From positions 23,528 through 87,527 of the forward strand of contig VWPU01000894.1 in the NCBI GenBank assembly GCA_013398955.1: 64,000 nucleotides of DNA, read 5' to 3'. A model generated the notes under the pieces. It searched no databases and was not told the DNA's origin. It saw only the letters and a program-made list of their open reading frames with translations. Source of the stretch: Callaeas wilsoni. Lineage: Eukaryota > Chordata > Aves > Passeriformes > Callaeidae. Of the stretch, positions 45,721 through 57,100 are shown in pieces. Every line of letters starts with the position of its first letter. Within the stretch, counting starts at the first letter, position 1. Both the position numbers and the translations under genes were made by a program.

Positions 45721-46050
45721 CTGGTACCCAAGCCGAGGAGTTTGCTTTTTAGCCCCTGACTAGCAGGAGCGAGCCCGGCGTGGTGGTCATTGGGCCGACC
45801 CACTCTATTCAGAGTCCGGATTTAAAAACTCTTGCCTCGGGCTAGCTGGAGCAAGTCACCACACTGTGGGTCTCTGCTTTGGGCTCAAGCTGAGCAGGCT
45901 ACAAAAGTCTCTGATCCCTGCATTCCCGGATAGTTACTATTTTTCTTTAAGAAATTTAATTTGTTTGTCTTTTTAATTTTTCCCTTGTTAATAAATCATC
46001 CTTTTTTTGTTAATTAAAATGAGAGTTGCCTCGTTTTTGACAAATATCTG

Positions 46051-46718
46051 ACGAACTAATTCCACATCAGTGTCAATGCCTGAACTTGGCTTTGAACAGG
46101 TTATCAGAACTGAGCCATTTTCAAAACAGAAAATGCAAGACACACTCTACAACTCCTGGATATTTCACAGAAAGCCTCAGCAGCTGCATCCCCTCGGCCA
46201 CTGTCAGTGCTGCTGCTGGGTTAAATAAAGATACAAGGGCACTGGTAATTGGAGTCTGTTAAAACAGAGGTCTGAGAGAACTCCCACACACCTCTAGAGA
46301 AATCAGCACTGCTTTAAAAGTTATCAACCCACAGCAAGTCCATCACTGAGTTTGTATTTTCAAGACAGAGGATAGGGAGCTGCTTTCTCAGAAACTTTGG
46401 GGAAAAAGATTAAACTGAACTCGTTTCCATTAACCCTGGCGCAGGATCTGCCCTCAGGGACAGCAATCACAGGATATATTTGTCAGCCACGAAGCCCTGG
46501 AGAACTGTTTGCTTGCAGAAGTCAGATCACAGTTCAGGAGTTGGATGTACAGACCCCAGCCTCACAAACAGCTCCTTGGCTGAGCAATAAATCCCATTTA
46601 AACTTGTTCAGAGCACTGAGCTGGATGTGAATTTCCTCACGAAACAACTTTGTACTTCCTTTCTTACAAGGCCTTGCCACAGCTCTGCCTTCCTAATGTT
46701 TTTTTGGCACAGCAAATA
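46051..46718. other. unannotated non-coding stretch
   Basis: No gene or repeat recognised. A 77-codon frame at 46397-46630 lacks any known domain. Confidence 0.5.
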
Positions 46719-46873
46719 CCTGTGGATGCCATGCCTGGAAATGTTCAAAGCCAGGTTGGAAGGGCTTGAAGCAACTTGATCTAGTGGAAGATGTCCCTGC
46801 CCATGACAGGGGGTTGGAACTAGGTCATGTTTAAGGTCCTTTCCAACCCAAATTGCTCTGTGATTTTATGATT
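46719..46873 (+). mobile_element. CR1 LINE, 3'-terminal fragment
   Basis: Sense copy: CTGTGGATGCCATGCCTGGA, then GATGTCCCTGCCCATGACAG and CTTTCCAACCCAAATTGCTC, ending TGTGATTTTATGATT. About 155 bp is retained. Confidence 0.95.
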
Positions 46874-49406
46874 ACTCGGTGTTTTATTCACCTATTCAAG
46901 AAGTGTAATCCAAGTAACTGTAATGGTACCATAAGTCATTGCAGACACTGGGAAAGAAGGCAGGATAAGGCTGAGTTAAAACATTGAGCCAAAAACACCT
47001 GAGCACTATTCACCTTACAAATACACACCATGGGATATTCACCAAAGTCAGAATTCATGCCAATATCCCTTGAGAACTTCGTGATGGGGTTCCTGAGCTG
47101 TTAAAGGGTATCCTTTTGTTGTGCTCTAGAGAGAAATCGAACATGAAGGAAAGATTATTTGAAACTAGAAGGAAATGCCAGTATTTCTTTTTGTGTGATT
47201 TAAATTCTGATGGAGTGTCACAGTACTCTGCTAATCTGTGCCATTCTCAACCAGGTATCTGAGATTTCAGTAATAAAGGAGTGCAACACATCTTCTACCA
47301 TTCCTTAGCAGCACAAGAGTCCTCAGATTTTGGAACAGACAGTTAACTGTCTAATGTCTAAAAGTCCCTCAGGTGTTATTTTGCAGTATTAACCTAAAGG
47401 AATATGACAATCTCTGATTAGAAGATGAATTTTCATGTAATGACCTCATAAAAGTCTTAATTAAAAAAAAATTTTTAAAAAGTCCTTTTTTACTGTTTCT
47501 GTTTTTAGGTAAATATACAAGTCTCTTAAAGAAGATCACAACACATCATATGACTACATTATCTACTTGTAGCCACAGCTGGAATCTGGTCTTTCTGCAG
47601 AAGCAACAATACAGACAAAACGGAAAAACTCAGGAATGTAAAAAACCTCAATTGATTGCTTGAGAGAGACATAGAAAATTGTTAAAGCATTTAATTTTAC
47701 AAAGAAATAAGGAAAAGAAAGCAAAAGCCTACATAAATCATTCAAACAGGGAAGCTGCAAAATTTCCATCAGCAGAGATATTTAAGGAAAGGTTAGACTG
47801 GCATGGTTTGAACTGAAGTCAATACCCCCTTGAGGAAATGGCTTGACCAGAAATCTTTTCCAGACCAGTATTTTCTACAGCACTCTCATCCTCTTCAGCT
47901 CTTCTGTGCCAATTACAAAAGCTGAAGCTGCACAATGGGAATATTGCACACCTGATTTTGAGCAGAGCAAGGAGTTTCTCCATGTCAGACCTGCAGGAAC
48001 CAGCAGAGGATGTTTTCTGTGCCTCCATTTGCTGTAGAGAGCACTGCACAGATCCTTAAGCTGTTCTAGGCTGGGTGACTGCCACTGCCACAGCCTGGGC
48101 AGGCAACTTAGCCCTTGGGTCGTCCAAAATTTGTTCTCCATAATCAGGAACTTGTGAGTTAGATGCCACAGAAGCACTTTCATATAGGGAAAGGAGTTGT
48201 GCGCAGGCTGTAAAATGAGATTTTTACTCTGCTCTTCATGTAAGAGTTTAGGGATAAAGATCAGGTTTCAATTTTTTTTAAACAAAGTGGATAATGTTCT
48301 TTGTGTTATTGTGTTCTTAATGTTCCTCCTGCACATGGAGGAACTCTTGTGTCAGGGAATGGCCTAAACAACAACCAGACAGAGAGCAACAAATTTCAAA
48401 AATGTTAAATATTATAAATTGCTTTAATTTAGGCCTCTCATACTGCTATTCATCAAGCAGCATCTCTTTCACCTTTCTTTTTCTCCTCTGTTCCCCTGAA
48501 GCTACCCCATAATTAACAAGGGGTCACCTGGTTATCCAGGTTTACTGGGTTACATCCTGACCTGAGATTTTCACTCAAAACCAGGTGTGCAGTGAGTTTC
48601 AAGTGTTTAATCAAGTCCTAAATTAAAAGATAATTCTGTGTTCAAGCTCCTTGTTCTTATCAGAGGTGGCCTGTAAACATCCCGCTTCACCTTTAACATG
48701 GTCTATTTAGAAATTAAACCATCTTAAGAAACTGGTCATTAATATTGTTATTGTTAGTATCTCTTCATTTTTATGAAGTCATGTTTGTGCATAATTTTTG
48801 TGCTTATGAAGCCTTGGTAGACCCGCACAAGAATGTGGCTGAGGCTAAGCAGCACAAATGGCTTTATCTGTCCCTAGCAGGCAGTTTTCCTCCTTTACTC
48901 TCACACCTTCTCCTCACTCATTGGTTTCAGATGCTGGTGCACGTTCCTGATTCCCGAGACTGAGAGCTCTGCTATTTTTTATTCATACAGATCCCCACCA
49001 AACGGAGGCCTGATCCTCTCATGAGAATCCCTGGTGCTGCAGTGATGCAAATTCCTCACGCAAGGCTTGAGAGCTCCCCTCCTGCTGGGCAGCTTTGCTG
49101 TTGGCCACTGTGTCATTAGCATTCATAACTTCCAGCGGCACTTCAGTACAGCAGGAAAAGCTTGGGAATGAGAAGCAGGCACAGAAAAATCTCTGAAGTG
49201 TGGAGAGCACAACCTGCTGCCCAGCAGTGTTTGCAGTGGGCATCTCAGCTGGGAGCTCTGCTCACTCATCACCAAACCCCAGATTTGCTTTCAGAGCCTG
49301 GTCTCCAAACCTTTGGCCATCTGAGGACTGGCCCAGCCCCTGTGGCAGTGGCCAGTTTTTCTTAGGGAGAAAGAAATATAACTGGGAAAGAAATTCCCAA
49401 GAGTAG
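46874..49406. other. unannotated non-coding stretch
   Basis: Unique-looking DNA. A weak CR1-like patch lies at 47755-47815 (GAGATATTTAAGGAAAGGTT, then AGACTGG), but I could not extend it. Overlapping frames around 47819-48183 have no domains. Confidence 0.45.
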
Positions 49407-49543
49407 GAAGTGGTCCTTGGAAATGTTCAAAAGTTGTGTGGATGAGGCACTTGGCACCATGGTTTAGTGGTGGGCTTGGCAGTGCTGGCTTAACAGTTGA
49501 ACTTGATGGCTTGAGAGGTCTTTTACAGCCTAAATTATTTTAT
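49407..49543 (+). mobile_element. CR1 LINE 3' fragment, divergent subfamily
   Basis: Sense: AAGTGGTCCTTGGAAATGTT, CAAAAGTTGTGTGGATGAGG, ACTTGATGGCTTGAGAGGTC, TTTTACAGCCTAAATTATTT. It follows the CR1 end that normally reads 'TTGGACTTGATGATCTTAGAGGTCTTTTCCAACC'. It probably belongs to the same broad group as the antisense copies at 18329 and 31994. Confidence 0.88.
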
Positions 49544-52118
49544 GGTCCACTTCCTTCACAAAGAAAACATCTGTGAAGTCTCTGACCCTGGGGCCGTGAC
49601 ATGCCTTAGACCCTGGTGGCAATCAGGACTCCAGCGGAGTCTGTAGTTCTCCCAAAATTACAAAGGAGAGTAGAGACAAAACATGACCCATCTTTCCTGC
49701 TGCCACCATGCTGGTGCCACCATGCTGTCCTGTGGCTTGCCTTACAGAGCTTGGGAATAAGATGGGAAGCTGTTATTGAGCTCTTCCATAATTATTTATA
49801 TATCATTCAACGCATAGGGATTAGGGAAAATAGAGATTTTTGTCAGCATCTGCCTTGCAAACCAAAACAGCCACAGGAATTTTGCTGTTTCCCAAGATGA
49901 CAGGAAAAATCAGAGACATCTCATTGTGCATGCGTGTGTTCTACTGTGCATTTCAATTACCCTCGTCATTGAAAACATCTTATCATGCATTTACTAAAGA
50001 ATCAACATCTCCGCTTGCCCGACCCCAAATTTCCCTTTCCTATCCTTAATCAGTACAGCTGGCAGAAATAGTCTTGATTATTTTCTGTAAGATCTAACAT
50101 TGATTTGAATAAAATGCCTGTCTGAGGAGGAGCTGAATTCAGAGTGAAAATCAGTAGCAGACAGGAATTACATCCCTTTCCTACTGCACATGGAAATGTG
50201 CAGAGGAGATTGAAACAGCGAGGCAATCAGAAGAATGAAGTTTGTATTTTTCTACAGTGCAGAGACTAAAGCCTTGTGCCATTGCCAGAGACATTCAATC
50301 TCATCTTTCCAAACACCTTTGCGAGGAAAAAAAGTTCTACTTAAAGTAGAGACATGTAATTACACTAAACAGTGCAGAGGAAAATGAGACTCTTTCATGC
50401 ATGAGGGTCTTAGGAGAAGAAAATGGGGCAGATTCTGTGATTTCCATGGGATTAGTCTTCCTGTGAATTAATTTGATCTGAAAAGTTGGGCTGAGTAGTC
50501 ATTCTGGTTTTTATTATTATAGCATCAGGAAATTGCAGTGACTTGAGAGGATGTGCACAAACCAAAAAACACTTTTACAATTCTCAAACATTTTTACAGC
50601 CTTTCAACAAAATTTAGGGATTCAAAACACCTGCCTTTTGTTGTGCTGTACATTTTCTGAATTTTGTTGTAAATGCTGCCAATTGATTAAATGAGCTGCT
50701 TTTATTTATTTTTGTCTTCAAGTCCTGCCTTTTTACCACCATCACTACCTGCAATTTTTTGAGAATTAAAGCAGGAATGTGAAGACATCTTCTATGTGAC
50801 TAGCAGTTTGTGGTCCAGAGGGGGATGAAACACTAATGGATCCCCTGAGGAGCAGAGAATGAGGGATTGTGCTGTACCACAGCAAGTAGAAAAAACATCA
50901 TAAGGGTAGGGAAGCCATAAAATGACCAAATTCATGTATAACAGTACAGGGCTGTTGAAGGCAGTGCTGGTGGGACTGTAGAGACAGGAACTGGAGGAGT
51001 GGAAGTGTTATTTTTCTGAGTCCTTGCCTCTTGTCGATGCTGTTATATTCTTTAAACGAATCGGTATGTAAACAAATAGATCCCTAAAGCATTAATTTGA
51101 GTAGGAGGAGGTTCTGATCTCTGTGCATATGCAAACACAAGCACATGGATTAACCATTTTATTCCAGGCACTATTGGGGCATCAGAAGGAGGTGAACAAG
51201 TGAGGAAAGAGCACAGGAGGTCCTGACAGCAGAAGAGCCCATAATCCTTCTGTGGACAGAGCTATAACACAGATAAGTGTGTGGGAAGTGTTTAGGAAAG
51301 TCAAGGGCAGGCCTGAGCAAAATCTCTGCCTCTCATATCTCCAGAGAGCTGGAAGTCAATTTAAATAACCTTTCAGTGTCAGTTTACATACCTGCAGGAA
51401 TGCAAAATATTGCTGAATTTGTGAGAGCTGGAACACCTGCAGGAACCTGGAGACATATGGAATCTCAGCAAACATAAGCAAAGGAGAACCCTCTGAACCT
51501 GGCTCAGGAATTTAACTCTGGAGAACACCTTGGGAGAAGTGCAAGATGTTAGAGTCTGTGATTTCCTCTGCCAGCCAGGACTGAGTGAAAAAAACTAGCT
51601 GGTGTCCTAGAATCATGCCAGGCATCTCCAGATCCATACCTCATAAAATCTCAGGTGGATGTCAGGACAGGTTTCCTCTAAATGTTACACAACTGGTCCT
51701 TTTTCTTGTCTCCTTGTCTGCTTGTGGCTGGGCTCAGATGGGTAATTCAGGCTCTCCTCTGTCTATCCTCAAAGCTTTCTGCATCACAGCATTTGCCGGG
51801 TCTTTGAAGCCAACAAATTTAAGCAAGAGCTGATGTTTTTCAAGCTCTCTTGTGTCTATAACTTCTCTGTAGGCTCACAGCTCTCAGACTCCTCTGAACC
51901 CTTATTGCAAAAACAAACACCAGTCCCTGTGACTTTCATCCATGGCACTCTGCAGATGAAGGCAAATGTGTTACATGAAAACAGATTTGGGTTTTGTCCC
52001 TGGAAAGCTGAAAAGGCGGGGGGGGAAGTCTAATTAAGACTAAGGTGAAGTTATTTTCATTCTTTTTTTTTTAAGTTTAATTAAATCCATAGGAAAGAGG
52101 AGTTACAGAAATGTAAAG
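49544..52118. other. unannotated non-coding stretch
   Basis: About 2.6 kb with no recognised repeat. A short G-run lies near 52018-52025 and a T-run near 52063. Frames are short and without domains. Confidence 0.5.
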
Positions 52119-52221
52119 TGGGCAACTTGGTTTAGTGGAAGCTGTCTCTGACCGTTACAGGAGGCTGGATCAAGATGAGCTTTAATGTCCTTTCCAACTC
52201 AAACCATTCTATGATTCTATG
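52119..52221 (+). mobile_element. CR1 LINE 3' tail fragment
   Basis: GGGCAACTTGGTTTAGTGGA, then AGCTGTCTCTGACCGTTACA and CTTTCCAACTCAAACCATTC, ending TATGATTCTATGA. About 100 bp is kept, with an intact terminal octamer pair. Confidence 0.94.
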
Positions 52222-53478
52222 ACAGTTCTGTCATGACTGAATGCAATGCTACCAGGAAAACAAAGAAATGAGACACACGTCTGAGTTACTGCAGCTCCAC
52301 ATGTTGTAGGTCACTCGCTGACAAAAAAATGGAGGAAGATGAAGTCGACACAATTCTCCTCACTTGCTATATGTCAAAAGAAGTTCCTGTGAGTGATAAC
52401 TGCACAGCCAGTGCAGGGAGAGCTCACTTTGCCTTGGTAACTCCACTAACCCCACATCCTGGGGCCTCCAGGATGACCATTTTAGCAAACTATTTAAAAT
52501 ACTGACACAATGAAATTTGGCTCCAAGGTAATTTCCTGAAAGTCACAGAAGAAAGGGTAGCAACATCAAAATGATATCACAAGCCCACTGTCTAATTTTT
52601 TTTTCCTCTTAAGGACCAAGTGGGGACCAAACAGAAAAATGATGCAAAAAGACCTGCCTGGATACTGCTGGTACTGAAGGTCTTTTTCCCATAAGCTGTT
52701 CTATTTTCCTGACAGACTGCAAATGCTGTCTGCCTTTCTCAGAGCCTTAATGCATCACATACCTGCAGCAGCAGAGTTTCCCTGGGATAGGTCCCTTTGC
52801 TTGGCTGTTCAGATCAGGTTGGAGATTGTTTTAGATTAATAGAGCCTGTCACTTCTACAGTAACAGCTGTTACTCACAAAATTGGACATTTTCCAGCTAG
52901 CCACTGCTCTGAACAGAAGAGTAAATAGAGACCATTTAGCAGAGGCAAGAAGCTCAGCACTGCTGGAGGATCAGGACTGTCACAGGTGACAGGTGTCCTC
53001 TGAGTTGGGGAGTAAGGTCAGGCAGCAGCAGAGTCCCCCCATCTGCTGCTGCTTCAACACTAATTGTCAGCCTTATGCTTTACATTGGTGATTGCCTCGG
53101 GTTAAATCAAACTCTGATGTCTCTCATCTGGAATAAGCCCGTGGAAAAGAGAACAGAAATTTTTGAAAGATGTTTGCAAGCTGTTTATCCAAGCAGCCAG
53201 ACACAGGAGGAGCTCACCCAGGGAAAGGTGTAAGTCCTCCCTAAAAGAGCTTTCAAAAATAGGTTCAATGAGCTGCTGTAAAGTGACAGCTCTGTTTGTT
53301 AACGTTTCCATGGAACAAGGAGACAGCTTCAATATTCCTCTGTTTCTTGTGAAACATGGAGCTGCTAAAAGCTGCTGAACTGCCCTGCTAAAAACCACAG
53401 ATATATCAAAATGGTTAAAAAATGAATGGTCCAGCTGTATTCCTATCTTAGTAGATTTTATTTAAATATCACAAAAAA
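52222..53478. other. unannotated non-coding stretch
   Basis: Nothing recognised. The overlapping frames at 53102-53398 on the two strands (98 and 71 codons) show no known domain. Confidence 0.5.
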
Positions 53479-53630
53479 TCATTAAATCATGGAATGGATT
53501 GGGTTGGGAGGGACCTTGAGGATCATCCAGTTCCAACGCCCTGCCATGGACACGGACATCTTCCACTAGACCAGGCTGACCCAAGCCTCTTCCAACCTGG
53601 CCTTGAACACCTCCAGGGGTGGGGCATGCA
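53479..53630 (-). mobile_element. CR1 LINE, 3'-terminal fragment
   Basis: Antisense copy: AAATCATTAAATCATGGAAT, then GGGTTGGGAGGGACCTTGAG and ACCTGGCCTTGAACACCTCC, ending at GGGGTGGGGCATGCACAC. An AATAATAACAATAAAACAGT-type AT tract follows. A possible continuation (TATTCTTCTAATATCAACAT, 53670-53690) would be the 'AATTTCTTCCTAATATCTA' block after that tract. Confidence 0.94.
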
Positions 53631-53885
53631 CACAATAATAACAATAAAACAGTAATTAATAATAGCAATAAATATTCTTCTAATATCAACATGAGGGTCC
53701 AGAACTGACCTGCTGTAAAATACATTACTCACTTCAGACCATTTTCTGGCAGCCACATCACAGAAGAAAAACTCTGGAAACATTCCCCAGGAAAGCCCAG
53801 AGATGAGAGGTGATGGCAGTGCTCTTGTGCCACCACAAGCAATGAATTTGTGGTAGAATTTGCCCACTGAGCAACCGTGCCCAGG
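53631..53885. other. spacer between two antisense CR1 copies
   Basis: AT-rich tract and unique DNA, perhaps including the displaced end of the preceding CR1. A 114-codon minus-strand frame (53523-53867) spans it and is not a gene. Confidence 0.45.
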
Positions 53886-54172
53886 ATCCCAGGGTCATCA
53901 AGTTCTAACCTGCTGCCATTGGCAGGGACACCTTCTACCAGACCAGGTTGCTCAGAGCCCCATCCAGCCTGGCCTTGAACACTCCCAGGGATGGGGAGTA
54001 CGCAACCTCTCTGGGCAACCTGTGCCAGTGCCTCACCACACTCACAATAAAGAATTTCTTCCTAATATCTAATCTGAACCTGCCCTCCTTCATCTCAAGG
54101 CCATTGCTCCCTGTCCTCTCACTACATGCCCTTGCTAAAAGTTGCTCTCCAGCCTTTTGTGAGCCCCCTTTA
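53886..54172 (-). mobile_element. CR1 LINE 3' fragment with ORF2 C-terminal region
   Basis: An antisense copy of about 285 bp. The terminal octamers are missing; it begins in CCCAGGGTCATCAAGTTCTA. It then runs through GGCAGGGACACCTTCTACCA, AAGAATTTCTTCCTAATATC and GCTCTCCAGCCTTTTGTGAG. The minus-strand frame 53935-54183 reads the ORF2 C-terminus with RFRLDIRKKFF and VVRHWHRLPREV. Confidence 0.95.
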
Positions 54173-57100
54173 TGTACTCCCAATATCCCAAAATATCAGT
54201 ACATACTACAGAGCCCATCCCTGGCCAAGAGTTTGTCCCAAACTGGATTTTCACAACATCAACTATTATCATGTCCTGTTCAGGGTTGCCCATGAAAAAA
54301 AATATCTATGAGCTCCACTTTAAAAGGACACAGTATCCTCAGGCAATGTTCAGGTCTGGGCTTTGTTTTTAAAAGTATTGAATGAAAGGCAGTGACAGTG
54401 GGAAAGGGAATGCTCATGCATTTCTTTATTTCTCAGACAATGCGGGGCTAAAACAAAGATTCATTATTCTCATATCTACTATATATTCAACTTCTGGTGA
54501 ATTCCCAGCAAATGCATAGATATTCATCATCATAATTTTCGGTCTCTTTTCTATTGAGTAGTAAGGTATGACCAAAAAGTCCCTAAAACCAGATATTAAT
54601 TTCAAAAAGGTTGGCGCTGACAATTTTCTCACGGGCTTGCACTGAGATAAACACCCCAGGAGGCTGCTGGCATCTGACCTTCAAGGCACTCCCTGGCAAA
54701 CAAACCTCTTTCTCTGCTCTCATGGGGGTTGGTTCGAGTGCCTCCCAAGAGAGGTCAGAAGTGACGTGTGAAGGGTGCACCTACATAACACACCCAGGGA
54801 GTGACCTGCTGTGCTTCCTCAGCTCCCTGCCTGCGAGTGCCAGAGCGCTGCTCTCTCACACAGCAGATTCCCTTCTGCTTTATTAGCTGAAACTCAGCCC
54901 TGTATGAAACACAAAGAAATGAATTCCCAGGCCTTTATTTTCCTTCTGCTTTTTCAATGCCTGTACTCTCATGCCAGCTAATTTAGAGGGGAAAATGTGC
55001 TGCGAGCAAAGGGAGCAAAACAAATTATTTACCTTTCACTTCAGATCACTTCCAGTTTCTCAATTTAAACTGCATTTGGGTTGAGCATCTCAGTGCAACC
55101 TCACAGTCACAAACAAGAGAGCCCCTACCAACACTCCCACTCTATCATCACCACTCCCTCAATTAGGGATCAGCTCATCACTGCTGAAAACTTGTTGGTT
55201 TTATGATTTTTCTTTTCTGTGACCAACCATCCTCTTTAGAGGTCTTTATATCAAGCTATAGGCAGTGTCTTACACGTAAACATGTGGGTGGCAGTAAGAA
55301 CTCCAGAGCCATAAGGAAAGCAACATAACAGACACTGCAGATGGAAATTCCTGTTATATCCACATCCCAGAAAATCTCTGATGCACCATCCACAGAGCTG
55401 CTTCCCAAGTCAACAGACCTTGGCAAGTGCTTCTGCTGCCAGGTAAAGGAGCATGGGGCAACATCAGTCTGGAAAAGGCCATGGCAGAGTTATTCTGCCA
55501 CTGAGCAAAGAGAGAAAGAACAAGGAGGAATCTGCCCTTCTTGCTGTCATTGTCCTGCTGATGCTGTGCTGCAATGGTGAGCGATAACTCCACACTGGTA
55601 TCCACACAGTTGCTCCTGTTTCACTGTGCAATGACAAGCAGCTCTGGGGAAGAGTGGGAAAAGGGAGCAGTGTGGGCAGGAAATGAGGGAGGAGGATTTG
55701 GAGAGAGGAAGAATGTTAATGTGCAGCTGGAGAGTAATGTGGTCATAATAAAACAATGACAGAATGAAAAAAAAATAGCAACAAAAGGAGGCAAAAATCC
55801 AAAACTCGTATGTTTTCATTATTTAAACAAAGAATCCTGAGGACACTGAAAGCAGTGTCCTTGTCAGGTCAGTGTCCAGCAGGACCCCTTTAATAAAGCC
55901 CATCAGCAGCATTGCCGTCTGCCCTGTTTCCATTTTAAAACTGCAGCCTCTGCAGAGAACTGCTGTCCGTGGGTCTCACTGAGGGCTTGAGCACAGTGCG
56001 GACAGAGGGGACACTGAGCTCACTCCAGCCATAGGTACTTCCACGCCTTCATCTTTCTGCCTCTCCATCCCTTCATTCCTCTCTCTCTACCCCTTCATCC
56101 CTCCTGGGGGAAGCAATAGGGACAAGGCTTGGCTGGGCCTGCCCTTCTGTTGACTGGTTGGAGGAACATATCCTTCCTTAGTCCCATCAGATACTTCTCC
56201 CACTGCTGCACTTTATTCTTTAATGGGGATAAGACAGAGAAAGAGAATAAGAATGGGCTTCAAATTCTCCCATGGAGCAAGTTCAGAGCAAACCTGAGGG
56301 GGTTCATCATGAAGCTGGGGTACTCTTCACCACAGGATGCTGTAGGTGCTGAGAAGTGGTGAATTTTCATGGATATGTTCATGCCAAGAGAGGCACCGAT
56401 TTTACAAAATACACAGAAACCACTCTAGCTCAGGAAATCTCTGAGCACCAAGTGGTTGGATGCCAGAAGAATAATTTAATGAAATATGTGTTTACCTTGT
56501 TCTTATACCTGGTATCACCCTGGGCACTGCCAGAAACAGGGCATGAGGCTACACAGCCAGTACAGCCTCTCTCGTGTCCTGTCATCCCAGGACCTGTTCC
56601 ATACTCCATGGAAGCAATATCTCCTCTCCCCTACAGTGCACACACAACACACAACCCTTCCCTCCAACAGGCAGCTTTTGATTTTTAAGTATGACAAATA
56701 TCATCCCAACCCCTGATCTTTAACATCAGTGTCATGACAGTCCCTCAGACTCTGCTTCCCAAATTGACCCTGTACTTCCAACATCATTTCAATCACTCAC
56801 AGTCTCCAGGGACTATGACACCAGGTCTGCATTAATCCCAGTAATGCTTTAGTCTTTCTGCCTCAGGCCTCCCACCAAGAACCTCAGATTCCCAAAGTCA
56901 GGTTTTGGAGATGGAAAGAAGGTGAAAAAGCAGGGATAAGTGATTCGGAAAAGGAAGAGTAAGCTAAATAAATCCACAAAACCAGGAAGACGTCTTCTTT
57001 TTTGCTACTTTAAAGTCTGCACTCTTTTTTTATTCGTACCTCACACTTTTTTCCCCAGTTACCAGTGCCAACATACCATCAGAAAAGATGCCTGTAAAGG

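Larger units (their letters stand above)
45271..46050 (+). mobile_element. LTR, plus orientation, interrupted by an assembly gap
   Basis: GGGGTTATAAATTCTGG gives a TATA box at 45712-45720, and TTAATAAATC gives a polyadenylation signal at 45990-45995, about 275 bp downstream. Between them is a GC-richer R region with GCGAGCCCGGCG, and after them a T-rich U5. The 5' end is probably TGTAATGTCCCAG at 45271 or TGTCCCAG at 45276, but the 253-bp gap (45385-45637) falls inside U3. The 3' end is near 46042-46070. No internal retroviral sequence is visible, so it is probably a solo LTR. Confidence 0.65.

Noticed and set aside
47755..47830. CR1-like patch (GAGATATTTAAGGAAAGGTT)
   Set aside because: Too short and diverged, without a tail; mentioned only in the surrounding stretch.
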